The notes under the pieces were generated by a model. That model made no database searches. It saw nothing but the letters and a program-made list of their open reading frames with translations, and had not been told where the DNA came from. A program made the translations under genes and the position numbers. DNA of 10,523 nucleotides from Pedobacter sp. UBA1951 (GTDB lineage: Bacteria > Bacteroidota > Bacteroidia > Sphingobacteriales > Sphingobacteriaceae), in NCBI GenBank assembly GCA_002336465.1, contig DDEP01000245.1, positions 1-10,523 of the forward strand, in the 5' to 3' direction. Below are positions 1-8,100 of this stretch, in pieces; the first letter of the stretch is position 1, and every line of letters starts with the position of its first letter.

Positions 1-20
1 AATTCTTTACAATACTTTAT

Positions 21-43
21 ATAAAAAATTTTATAAAAATTTT
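21..43. promoter_or_regulatory. AT-rich tandem near-repeat upstream of the repressor gene
   Basis: Two adjacent, almost identical units lie at 21-32 (ATAAAAAATTTT) and 33-43 (ATAAAAATTTT), just before the GTG start of the repressor. The pair TTACAA (7-12) and TTGTAA (42-47) also forms a spaced inverted repeat around them. Position and composition suit a promoter or operator for the left operon, but no clean TAnnTTTG box is present. Low confidence; it may be only AT-rich leader. Confidence 0.25.
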
Positions 44-47
44 GTAA

Positions 48-830
48 GTGACTGATTTACAGATATTAAAATTATCTATTCAACAATTGAAAATTGCTGG
101 TTTTGGATCTCAAAAAACTATTGGAAACCTTTTAGGCTATACAAATGAATCTGCTTTTTCACAGGTTTTAAATGGGAAAGTTAAAATTCCATCTGATTTA
201 TTCGAGAGAATATCTCAATTAGATGATAACGTAAAGAACTTTATAAACTTTAGCAGGGATTATAAAGAGCCTAAAATAGAAGCAATCCCACGACATGTAA
301 TACCTGATGACGAAGCTTTTAAAGACAACGACGATAAATTCGCCTATTCAGATGAGGGGATAGAGGCTATGCGAGTAAGTGTTGTTCCAGCAAAGGCACA
401 AATGGGATACTTGAGGGGATTTGCAGACCCAGAATATTATGAGAACCTTGAATTTGAGGTTATTCCAGTAGAAAAGGAGCATAGAGGTACTTATTTGGGA
501 TTTGAAACCGTTGGGTACAGCATGGTAAACCTTACTTCTGAGCAATGGGCAGAAAAGAGTATATTTCCCAAAAGGGTAGCTATAGGTAGGGAGCTTTCAA
601 AGATGCATTGGAAGTCTAAGCTGCATATGCACAATTATGACGCATGGATAATAGTCCATAAGACAGATGGGATATTATTAAAGGAGATTATAGACCACGA
701 TGTAGATAATGGATATATAACAATCCATTCGTGGAACCCAGATAAAGAAACTTACCCGGATGATACATTGTTCCTTGGCGATATACACCAGCTTTTTTGT
801 GTAGTCAAAGTAATAGATAAAAGAAGATAA
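48..830 (+). CDS. Phage repressor: N-terminal helix-turn-helix plus S24/LexA-like C-terminal domain
   Basis: Probable DNA-binding repressor that maintains lysogeny in the cytoplasm. Residues about 5-60 resemble a helix-turn-helix domain (SQKTIGNLLGYTNESAFSQV, 21-40). Residues about 110-258 match the S24 peptidase-like layout: a KAQMGYLRGFADPEYY segment (116-131) where self-cleavage would fall, a GYSM motif with candidate nucleophile Ser158, and GILLKEI with candidate general-base Lys212. Typical family members have Ala-Gly at the cleavage point and GDSM at the serine; here these are Met119-Gly120 and GYSM, so autocleavage may be altered. The GTG start is favoured because a TAA sits immediately before it in frame (45-47) and the next in-frame ATG is at residue 108. 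It leads a three-gene operon, 3 nt before the next gene. The class is clear; the operator and SOS response are inferred. Confidence 0.85.
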   Translation: MTDLQILKLSIQQLKIAGFGSQKTIGNLLGYTNESAFSQVLNGKVKIPSDLFERISQLDDNVKNFINFSRDYKEPKIEAIPRHVIPDDEAFKDNDDKFAYSDEGIEAMRVSVVPAKAQMGYLRGFADPEYYENLEFEVIPVEKEHRGTYLGFETVGYSMVNLTSEQWAEKSIFPKRVAIGRELSKMHWKSKLHMHNYDAWIIVHKTDGILLKEIIDHDVDNGYITIHSWNPDKETYPDDTLFLGDIHQLFCVVKVIDKRR

Positions 831-833
831 GCA

Positions 834-1238
834 ATGGCAAAAAACCCAATATTAGATAAGGCTATCAATGATAGGTTCATGTTCTTTGTAAGGAAGTATG
901 TTGACCCAAAACAGGCAGAGATCGCAGTTAAACTGGCTACAACTCAATCGGCGATAAGCTATATAGAAAATTACAAACGAGCAGTAAATTATAAGCTGAT
1001 AAGCAAGCTGATAAAAGAACCGTATAATCTTAATGTGGACTGGCTTACGACAGGGGAGGGGAAGCATCAGATAAAGGGTACCGACAAAAAGAATTCCCTT
1101 TTAATCGATATTACCAACCTTAGGGCAGAAACTCAAGCAAATACCAAGTTTATAAAGATTTTGGAAATAAACCTAAACAAAGCATACCAAATTATAGGAG
1201 AGCTTGAAAAGAGGGTTGAACAGTTAGAGCGTACTTAA
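834..1238 (+). CDS. Small helix-turn-helix protein with C-terminal coiled coil
   Basis: Likely a phage-type DNA-binding regulator of 134 residues. The N-terminal part (about 10-77) reads as an XRE/phage-repressor-like HTH domain: helix AEIAVKLA (28-35), then TTQSAISYIENYKRA (37-51) as probable recognition region, ending in the LNVDWLTTGEG motif (66-76) that closes this HTH type in many Bacteroidetes phage proteins. Residues about 95-131 form a heptad-rich helix (ILEINLNKAYQIIGELEKRV) suited to oligomerisation. There is no S24 domain, so it could be a Cro-like partner or accessory factor to the upstream repressor. The ATG lies 3 nt after the repressor stop, with an AAGAAG purine stretch before it, indicating co-transcription. 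Confidence 0.78.
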   Translation: MAKNPILDKAINDRFMFFVRKYVDPKQAEIAVKLATTQSAISYIENYKRAVNYKLISKLIKEPYNLNVDWLTTGEGKHQIKGTDKKNSLLIDITNLRAETQANTKFIKILEINLNKAYQIIGELEKRVEQLERT

Positions 1239-1239
1239 T

Positions 1240-1461
1240 ATGTTATCAATACCTGAATTAAAAAATTTCTTCAAAAACGTTCCTACACCAGAAGTCCCAT
1301 TTCGATTAAACGACTGGATTACAGTAACTGATTATGAGCTTTTTTTAAGTTCACATTTTGAAGGGGTTGAAACAGCAAAAAACGAATTAACCAGAAGCCC
1401 TATAATGGATAGGTTACTGGAGATGAAAATGTATGTAGATCAAAACCTTATCAGATCATAA
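1240..1461 (+). CDS. Small DUF6965-like protein
   Basis: A 73-residue protein of unknown function, third gene of the left operon. The pattern is LKNFFKNVPTPEVPFRLND (7-25), then TDYELFLSSHFEGVE (30-44), ending in a PIMDRLLEMKM helix (54-64). This resembles the Bacteroidetes phage-associated family DUF6965 as I remember it (LK.YF...P.P....L......D...F..SH......N......RL..L); this was not searched. It starts 1 nt after the previous stop, so coupled translation is likely. Its 3' end overlaps the 3' end of the convergent gene at 1440 by 22 bp, with no terminator visible between the two operons. Confidence 0.68.
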   Translation: MLSIPELKNFFKNVPTPEVPFRLNDWITVTDYELFLSSHFEGVETAKNELTRSPIMDRLLEMKMYVDQNLIRS

Positions 1462-2234
1462 TTAGCGGTTATTGATGTGCCCCATTTCTTGTCTGGAAAC
1501 CAATTATAATTTCCTTGTAAACTAAGCCGACCTAAATCCATTCTAATAGCTGGGCCGAAGCCGATCATACCAGTAGCAGGATTATAATTTGCAGACCCCT
1601 GCAAATGCAAACTGAAACTTGGCTCCTTCTGTTCTATTGTCAATTGCTTAACCCCATTGATGGTATTCCTTATATCATTGGTAGCTATATCTATATAACT
1701 TCTTTTTTGGCCTAATAACCATTTTCGCTTCCAGTATTGTGTAATAGTAAGTTGGGAATTATAATAATCCAAATTAAGCGTTCCTTTATCCGTACTATCT
1801 GTCGTAAGCGGAGGTCTGTATGATAGGCCAAGTACATTATCAGAATAGCTATAGTATTTAGCCCCGTTTCTGATAACCTCTTGCGCAATCAAATTTTCTG
1901 CTTTTAGGGTACTGTTTACCACGAGTAGATCCTTGACCTGTTTTTTCAGTATGCCTATTGCAAGAGCAGTTGTATCAAGTATTCCCGCACCAACAGCAGT
2001 ACTGTTTTTAACTTCTGAAACGGGGATGATATTTTTAGCGGCCTCTATAGTCACATGCTCTATGCCTTGCTTATCTATCTTCCTCGCTATGATGTCAGCC
2101 TCTACCTGAATGGCTTTTTTCTCCCTGTTCTTTTCTGTTTCCCGTTCATTGATCCTGTGCAACAAAATTACAGAGTAAATCACAGATGTAATAGTTACTA
2201 TAACGCATGCACCGATAATAATTATATTTTTCAT
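1440..2234 (-). CDS. Single-pass membrane protein with beta-rich C-terminus (spanin-like candidate)
   Basis: A 264-residue protein, last gene of the leftward operon. Residues 3-25 form one hydrophobic segment, followed by a charged helical region (27-60), a second helical stretch (about 94-125) and a beta-rich C-terminal half. Residues about 161-204 (ITQYWKRKWLLGQKRSYIDI, then NTINGVKQLTIEQ) recall Bacteroidetes phage families such as DUF6549/DUF6808, from memory only. The last 60 residues alternate polar and hydrophobic residues in 3-4 probable beta strands and end in Phe264, as outer-membrane barrel strands often do. An inner-membrane anchor plus a periplasmic arm, placed after the endolysin, suits a spanin-like envelope-disrupting role; this is inference. 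The ATG overlaps the upstream TGA (ATGA, 2231-2234). Confidence 0.7.
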   Translation of the reverse strand: MKNIIIIGACVIVTITSVIYSVILLHRINERETEKNREKKAIQVEADIIARKIDKQGIEHVTIEAAKNIIPVSEVKNSTAVGAGILDTTALAIGILKKQVKDLLVVNSTLKAENLIAQEVIRNGAKYYSYSDNVLGLSYRPPLTTDSTDKGTLNLDYYNSQLTITQYWKRKWLLGQKRSYIDIATNDIRNTINGVKQLTIEQKEPSFSLHLQGSANYNPATGMIGFGPAIRMDLGRLSLQGNYNWFPDKKWGTSITANYDLIRF

Positions 2235-2530
2235 TTGACTATCTTTTTAGCTTCGTTACCAACTTTCTCCCTTATCAGGCTATCTGTACTCTTTTTTATT
2301 TCGTCAATAATCCCATTCTTTACCAAAAGCGAATTAGTAAGATTATCCTTGTCTGCCTCAAGTTTGGTAATCCTTTTTTCTTGCGCCGCGATAATGATCC
2401 TCAATTCAGCACAATCATCTTTTTTAGTAAATTCCTTATAGACGAAATAGGCCAATAGGATGAACAGTACTGCCTGTAAAGGATATTTCACGAAAGCGTT
2501 AAAATTAAATGGCATCTTTGGTATCGTCAT
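2231..2530 (-). CDS. Small membrane protein with coiled coil (holin- or spanin-like)
   Basis: A 99-residue protein with one strong hydrophobic helix (about 15-32, LQAVLFILLAYFVYKEF) followed by a KK-rich junction and a long heptad-patterned helix (about 40-98, including EKRITKLEADKDNLTNSLLV). It overlaps the endolysin stop and the next gene's start by ATGA at both ends, so it belongs to the lysis cassette. A single transmembrane segment with a long coiled coil fits an inner-membrane spanin subunit or an atypical holin; it lacks the two or three membrane segments of common holins. Cys40 just after the membrane segment could allow disulfide dimerisation. Role assigned from context only. Confidence 0.7.
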   Translation of the reverse strand: MTIPKMPFNFNAFVKYPLQAVLFILLAYFVYKEFTKKDDCAELRIIIAAQEKRITKLEADKDNLTNSLLVKNGIIDEIKKSTDSLIREKVGNEAKKIVK

Positions 2531-3216
2531 ATTTTTAAACTTCTTGCCGTTTCCCCTCCTGGCATTATCTCTCCATCAGGAACCAAACCGTTCTTCTTCT
2601 GAAATGCTACCACCATAGATTGGGTATTAGGCCCATAAACATTATCAATCTGCTTTTCAGGCATACCTAATGCTCGCTGTATCTTACCCACATAAGCATC
2701 TTTCATGTATGGCTTTATAAGCCTGTAAACCAATATAGGCGGCTTGGTCAACACCATTGCCTCTTGTGCGTAATCAACATTCGGCAATAAAATACCATAG
2801 CTCCAATGCCTACCATCGACTACGCTCGATATGCAGCCATATTTTGTGGAATGAGCTTCATAGGTCTTTCCGTTTCCGATGCTGATTGCGGTATGACCAA
2901 TTGCAGTACCAACGCCCACTCGCACGAGGATTGCCCCCGGTGTTCTTGCGGCTTCTTCAACAGATATTATTTTACCCAACTTATGAGCATCCCTGTCCAA
3001 ATATCCCGTGTAGGCATCATCGGAAAACTTCCTGCTAAAGTTGTTAAGCTCCGTTCCGAAGAGGAAACCGTAAGTTTGATAAATACAATAGCATACAAAT
3101 TCTGCGCAATCAAAATCGCCTTTATAACCTGCCTTGTTTTTCGGGACGTAAGCCCCAAGCCTATATGGATTACCCAGTAACCCCTTGGCTATCGATAAGA
3201 TGTCTTTCCCTCTCAT
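2527..3216 (-). CDS. Phage endolysin: NlpC/P60-like peptidase plus peptidoglycan-binding domain
   Basis: A 229-residue probable cell-wall hydrolase that cuts peptide bonds in peptidoglycan at host lysis. The N-terminal domain (about 5-145) has the NlpC/P60 signature: FDCAEFVCYCIYQTYG (35-50) with candidate nucleophile Cys37, GHTAISIGNGKTYEAHS (107-123) with candidate His108 and possible third residue His122. The C-terminal region (about 172-229) matches a PG_binding_1-type domain: VGKIQRALG, then VYGPNTQSMVVAFQKKNGLV (193-212), PDGE and a closing ARSLKI helix. No signal peptide is seen, so it would need a holin, consistent with the two membrane proteins directly downstream. Its start overlaps the stop of the disrupted gene before it (ATGA, 3213-3216). 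Confidence 0.88.
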   Translation of the reverse strand: MRGKDILSIAKGLLGNPYRLGAYVPKNKAGYKGDFDCAEFVCYCIYQTYGFLFGTELNNFSRKFSDDAYTGYLDRDAHKLGKIISVEEAARTPGAILVRVGVGTAIGHTAISIGNGKTYEAHSTKYGCISSVVDGRHWSYGILLPNVDYAQEAMVLTKPPILVYRLIKPYMKDAYVGKIQRALGMPEKQIDNVYGPNTQSMVVAFQKKNGLVPDGEIMPGGETARSLKI

Positions 3217-3524
3217 AGTTTCTCGAATTTTTGATATAGATCCAAGAGGTCGATATGTAAAGACTTTTCATCATTCTTTTTCTGAAAAACAGCCTTTATG
3301 ATGATCACCTGCTCAACATTGAAGTCAACATCCTTCTCAATGTGTTTTTCTGGATTGAATGTGACCAGACCTCCTTAATGTTGCTTTAATTCACACTTTA
3401 TAGCTTCTTCAGAAGTTATTTTTGTTTTTTCTAAAATATCCTTGATATGAATTAGCGAAACAATATCTCCTTCTCTTGGAAGTATATTCTGGATCTGTAA
3501 TCTGTCTAAAATCGTTAATTTCAT
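3213..3524 (-). pseudogene. Small phage gene interrupted by an in-frame TAA
   Basis: One reading frame runs from the ATG at 3524 to the TGA at 3213-3215 (103 sense codons and a stop) and is broken only by a TAA at codon 50 (3375-3377). The first part begins MKLTILDRLQIQNILPREGD; after the stop the same frame continues GGLVTFNPEKHIEKDVDF and ends with LHIDLLDLYQKFEKL. Both ends recall small phage proteins that start MKLT..DRL..L.ILP.EGD and end L...LYEKF, from memory. The full frame fits its neighbours exactly: TAATG overlap with the gene before it (3524) and ATGA overlap with the endolysin after it (3213-3216). This argues that it was one gene of about 103 residues. A single change (for example GAA to TAA) would explain the break; assembly error or readthrough remain possible. 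Confidence 0.65.
3375..3524 (-). CDS. 49-residue N-terminal fragment of the interrupted gene
   Basis: This is the part still translatable before the TAA. It encodes a 49-residue peptide with a probable helix-rich pattern (MKLTILDRLQ, then HIKDILEKTKITSEEAIKCE). The ATG overlaps the TAA of the preceding gene (TAATG), so coupled initiation is likely and the peptide may be made. A GGAGG lies directly after the stop (3370-3374), but no in-frame ATG or GTG is well spaced behind it, so reinitiation of the C-terminal half looks unlikely. Whether 49 residues suffice for function is unknown. Confidence 0.5.
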   Translation of the reverse strand: MKLTILDRLQIQNILPREGDIVSLIHIKDILEKTKITSEEAIKCELKQH

Positions 3525-3895
3525 TATTCGTTAGGGTTGTTAAGTTCATAATTAGTCCTAAGAGCCGATGCGATAGCGGTTCTGATCGCGGTCATCATAG
3601 TTTGCCAGTTGTCAAACTCTGCTTGAGCCTTGGTCTTTTCATCTCCAGCTGCCATGTTTCCAATCACAACCGCAAGTTCTTTAAGCCGCTTGCTGATCAT
3701 TGGCATAGTTGCAGATGTTACCTGACCATTGGCCAGCTTTAATCTAAGATTACCGCCTATCGTAAAATTGCCATCCGATAATGCCGTTTCTGCATCAGGT
3801 GTTGAAAAATTAAATGTGATGTTCTCGGCAGTTGCTACTGCTTCGGCTTCCTCTCCTTGAGAGTTTACCGCTAAAATTGCTTTAAATTGTTCCAT
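3524..3895 (-). CDS. Small phage protein of unknown function
   Basis: A 123-residue protein I do not recognise. The first half (about 1-60) looks beta-rich (FKAILAVNSQ, ENITFNFSTP, NFTIGGNLRLKLANGQ); the second half (about 63-115) is helical and Ala/Met-rich (MISKRLKELAVVIGNMAAGD, MMTAIRTAIASALRTNYEL). No signal peptide, membrane segment or catalytic motif is seen. It sits between a tail-tip protein and the lysis genes, joined by TAATG overlaps at both ends (3895-3897 and 3522-3526), so it is made with the tail-tip proteins. A minor virion protein or an assembly factor are both possible; neither is shown. Confidence 0.65.
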   Translation of the reverse strand: MEQFKAILAVNSQGEEAEAVATAENITFNFSTPDAETALSDGNFTIGGNLRLKLANGQVTSATMPMISKRLKELAVVIGNMAAGDEKTKAQAEFDNWQTMMTAIRTAIASALRTNYELNNPNE

Positions 3896-5130
3896 TATTG
3901 TTCTGCGTAATTTGCTTCTGCGTAAATATCTGTTGGGTTTATATTACCGTTATCATCATATAGCCCAAACACGTTATAATAAAGGCTTTCAGGGCTCGAC
4001 AATGAGTGATTTACCGTGTTACTTCCGCTATATTGACCAGAAGCGACGGCTACCTCGAAATCAAAAGAGCCGACCCTGTTTTCGTTTTCGTCAAGAGCAT
4101 CAACCACACCTTTGATGCGCAATGGCGGCGTGCCGACATTTTCGGCTCGATACGCCATCACAAAAGCCGTTTGGTTTGAATAAACATCAATATAAATGGA
4201 AACTTTCTTAGGCGGAGGTGGAGGGCTACAATAAACCCTTTGGATAAATTCCCCATTCGCACAGACTATGGCATAATTATCGATAATACCCCAATAATAG
4301 CCATTGGCCAATGGTTGACTAAACTCTTCATCTTCATAGGCGTATATGTCCAGTTGCTGGCTGTCATCAGTTAATAAAGGTATTTTTTCGTAGTTACTTT
4401 CAAGCATAAAAATATCTACGGCAACCTGACCGTTAGCGTTACAGGCGGATGTTCTTTTATAAGCCTGAAATTCGTGCAAGGCATCTTCAACGACAAAAGC
4501 ATGAGGCTGCTCGTAATATTTTCCTTCGCTATTGATCGAGTACATCCTTATCTCGGCCAAAGTGTTCATGGCAAGATATGGATAGATAGTTATAGGCTGA
4601 GTCAACTCGTTTCTTGCCGGCAGCGGAGTGTTGATTCCGTAATCGTGCCACAATGTTTCGCCTGATGTTCTATATTCAAACCCCCAGCCCGTTGTATCTG
4701 CATACCATGCTGACCGTAAGAGCATGTCTATCCTCAAGCGGTTTGAGAACCGGGTCTTTATATCCAATATCTGGCATAGGGCATATGTGTTGAGACCGCC
4801 ATCCTTGAACAGAAATATCTTGCGCTTGGTTAATGCTGCTCCCGGGCGAATGTAAGGCTCTAACTGTGCAAGCTTATTTGGGTTATGAAGCCGATAATTA
4901 TCAGATCCTGGATCGCAACCTGCGGCCAACAGGTATTTTTTTACCCCATCTTCAAGAACGTAAAAAATTTCTATAAGATAATCGCAATGAAATATCAGCT
5001 TAAAATCCTCCGGATTTGGGTAGCCTGTTGCAATTACTGGGTAGTGCAGATCGGTAAGGCTTACGCCTACCTCAGCAAAATCAACCCTTACTGTATCATT
5101 CTTGTAATATGCCGTATTTGGAGCTGCCAT
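3895..5130 (-). CDS. Probable phage tail-tip or receptor-binding protein
   Basis: A 411-residue protein without signal peptide or membrane segment, rich in aromatics and short beta-like stretches, as expected for a virion surface protein. Three parts are visible: an N-terminal region (about 1-215); a segment (about 222-301) containing TSACNANGQVAVDIFM and ending ANGYYWGIIDNYAIVCANGE and a Cys; and, after a run of five prolines (303-307), a C-terminal beta-rich, possibly Ig-like domain (about 309-411). The proline run probably acts as a stiff linker between modules. The gene starts 1 nt after the 1007-residue tail-tip gene stops (TAA-A-ATG) and its own stop overlaps the next start. Its position suggests a fibre or adhesion protein; no enzyme motif was seen. 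Confidence 0.68.
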   Translation of the reverse strand: MAAPNTAYYKNDTVRVDFAEVGVSLTDLHYPVIATGYPNPEDFKLIFHCDYLIEIFYVLEDGVKKYLLAAGCDPGSDNYRLHNPNKLAQLEPYIRPGAALTKRKIFLFKDGGLNTYALCQILDIKTRFSNRLRIDMLLRSAWYADTTGWGFEYRTSGETLWHDYGINTPLPARNELTQPITIYPYLAMNTLAEIRMYSINSEGKYYEQPHAFVVEDALHEFQAYKRTSACNANGQVAVDIFMLESNYEKIPLLTDDSQQLDIYAYEDEEFSQPLANGYYWGIIDNYAIVCANGEFIQRVYCSPPPPPKKVSIYIDVYSNQTAFVMAYRAENVGTPPLRIKGVVDALDENENRVGSFDFEVAVASGQYSGSNTVNHSLSSPESLYYNVFGLYDDNGNINPTDIYAEANYAEQ

Positions 5131-5131
5131 T

Positions 5132-8100
5132 TTATAATTCTCTGATTCTTAAATAATATTCTCCCGGCACCATATCAGCTGCATCAAGCTCTACTTTTGG
5201 CACTCTTAATGCAGCTGTAGCCTCAATATGCTTTGCTGTCATTTTTTGATTGAAAAGTGCGTTTTCTGCATAGAATGTTTTGCCATGGGAAACACGGACA
5301 TACACCGCATCTTCCATGTAAAGGCCGCCGCCAAAGGTTGAGAAAAATATACCTCCTGCGCCAGTTGTCCTAAACCAATCGTTTTGTGTGACGAAGCTCG
5401 TTGCGGTAACATATCCGTTTTCTTCAACACGCATCGACCATTGATGAATGGTGTTCAAAAACCCGATGTTAGCTTGGTTATCTGCGTATAAATACCCCCT
5501 TGTGGTGCCGCCGTTGCTGCATAATCTTACATCAATATAGTTGGAAGGCCCGACAAGGGATAACATCCCTGAGTTTGGATTTATGGAGATATTGCTGCCA
5601 TCGAGTTGAAGGTTGCCATATTGAGCAGTCGCCCTGTTATACACTTGCAGGCCAAAACGATTATTAGGGCTATCATCATAGATTTCAAACCCTAACGCAC
5701 CGCCGTTTGACACAACAAACTTCTGCATCGGGCTTGAGGTTCCAAAGCCTACGTTGCCGTTATTTTTAATGAAAAATTCGCCAACTTGGTTACGATATAT
5801 AGTAAATCCTTCTTGGCCCGTTGTATATGAATATTTCAATACAAAATCAGAATTTCCAAAAGTGATTGGGTTGGAAGTGTTATAACCTCTATCTGTAACG
5901 CTTTGCAGGTCATAGCCTCCAGAGGATGGTAAGCCCAGGTAACTTTTTATAGTGCCTATGGAACTTCTGCGTAAATAGCCATCGCCAGCAGTTGTTACAA
6001 AATCTGCTATTCCTACTGCATCAACAGCTGGGCCACTCATATAATAATATGTAGCATCGATGATGCCTGAACTACCTCTTCTAACTATTGTATCTGGCAC
6101 AGCTGTAACAGAGATATTTAAACCTAAATCTGATTTGAAGTTTGCCAAAGTCCTGTAGTGCCATCTATCAGCACCTCCCATAGAGGTCATGATTATCGCA
6201 CTTCCTGCGGCCTCTCCTGAAGCGTAAAGGTTCCAGTTGTCGGCAGAATTTGCATTAATCGCCCAATTTCCTGAAGCATTTGAACCATTGGCCATTGCAT
6301 AGCCGGCAGCGGCATGATTGCCCCAGCCGTATGTTGCATCCCAATTGCCCTTGTTATAGCCAGTTATCGGGGTAGATCCACCGAAAAAAGCATTGATCTC
6401 TGATTTAGAATATACATCAGGACAGGGACCGCCAGCTACAGCTTTAAACCCAAATGTTCCATCAAGTTTTTTGTACAGAACCCATTCCGCATCTCCATCT
6501 GTGTTAACATCTAACAGGTCGCCAAGTCTTGCTATAACATGTACTGGGGAACCGCCTGCAACAGCATCCCTGACCCTCATGTAATACCTGCCTGGTTCCA
6601 TTTCAGAAGCCGAAGCTTCTACCATCGGAGGAGCAAATAAATCGCTTACAACAACCCCACGTGGTTCTATGATCTGACTGGTAAATCTTCCTCTCTTAGA
6701 AACAGTATCCAAAGTATCATAACCTACCTTTGTAGCCGAATTAAGCCCCGAGCTTGTAACGGCATCGTTGATTTTGCTCTGTTCGTATAAGTTCTTGAAA
6801 AGGTCGCTTACTGTTGCCTTATTAGCTAATTTAGGTTGAATATCCCAACTGTTCTGCAGATCTCGAGTATAACCAATAATGCGGATGTTTTCATCTATAC
6901 CAAGAGCTGCATTCTTGATGTTTACTGTATTACCCAGAACAGGAACAAAGTTGTTTTCCAACACCCATTTTGGAGTTATGGAAATGTCATAGTTATACTG
7001 ATCGGTTGCTCCTTCGTTTAACAGTTGCGTACCAATATCAAGCAGTTTATTTTGAGCTGCTGTCACATAGCTTTCAGGCAGGAAAATATCCAGCAATACA
7101 TATTGGTCGCCAACAGCGGCTTTTAAATAGGCATTTGGTACACCGATTGGATATGCGGGATCATCATCGATAAGATTGATGCTTATCTTTTTAGAAGCAT
7201 GATCATAGGCTTCAATCGAAAAGGTAAACCCTGCCAATTGACCGCTGATAAAAGATATTTTTGCACTTTCAGGAGTAAGATATTCGTTGATGTCAAAATC
7301 TAACGAACTATCGAAAATCTCCAAAGAACCACCGATACTTGTAACAGTGCCTATTCTTGACGGGAATATGTTCTCATATTTGACAATACGCTCAACTACA
7401 CCATTGATAACTGATGAATGCTCCAACCAAGGCCTGTTGGCGGCTGGTAGCTGCAAGGATGCAAAGCCATAATCTTGTGGCAAATTTTTGCTGCCACCCT
7501 CTATGATAAGCCTGTTAAAATATGGCTTATCTGATTTTGTTCGCTTGATATTGTACAGGCCTTTACCCTGTCCGTACTGCAACGTTATGCCGCTTGATGC
7601 CTGCCTAACAGACAAGTTTATACGCTTGCCGTTCACACCGTCAAACCAAAATTCAGTATCGTATCGGTTTGCAAGATCCTGTAATGCAGCAAGGCAGGTA
7701 ACGGATGCGAAGTTGTGCTGCTGAACCTCTTCGCTATCAATAACACCTATTTCCCAACCACCATCTGTATCATTTTCATTCGCATTCTTAACAATCAAGT
7801 CTATGATATACCAAGGCTTTGCCATCGCATAAACCATGGTCTGGCGCAATAGATTGTTCTGGTCAAGTGTTTTTAATGTAAAGTTACCAAGGCGGTAATA
7901 TAAAGCTTCAAAAGTGGCCTCATAACTATATCCGTCAACGGTATTACTAACTATTACGTCATCAGGCTCATTTAGCTCGTAGATTTGCCCATATACCTCA
8001 ACATGATCATGCCTCTGTAACGTCACGGGTATAGGCGACTTAAAAGACAATACAACGTTATCCTGCGCAATGGTCTCTCTGGTCTGCTTACCTTGAGCCT

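Noticed and set aside
2055..2441. 128-codon + strand frame opposite the two membrane-protein genes
   Set aside because: It lies fully antisense to two well-supported overlapping genes and its hydrophobic, Ser/Phe-rich translation is typical of a shadow of AT-rich coding DNA.
2806..3180. 124-codon + strand frame inside the endolysin
   Set aside because: Antisense to a gene with clear NlpC/P60 and peptidoglycan-binding motifs; no plausible domain or start site.
3375..3377. TAA reassigned to an amino acid (alternative phage genetic code)
   Set aside because: Neighbouring genes in the same operon end cleanly on TAA at 3524, 3895, 5132 and 8161, and only one internal TAA was found.
3476..3742. 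88-codon + strand frame over the 123-residue gene
   Set aside because: Antisense shadow; the minus-strand genes here are tied together by precise TAATG overlaps.
4885..5145. 86-codon + strand frame with hydrophobic content, possible membrane protein
   Set aside because: Antisense to the N-terminal part of the 411-residue protein; Cys/Ile/Trp-rich composition looks like a reverse reading, not a membrane gene.
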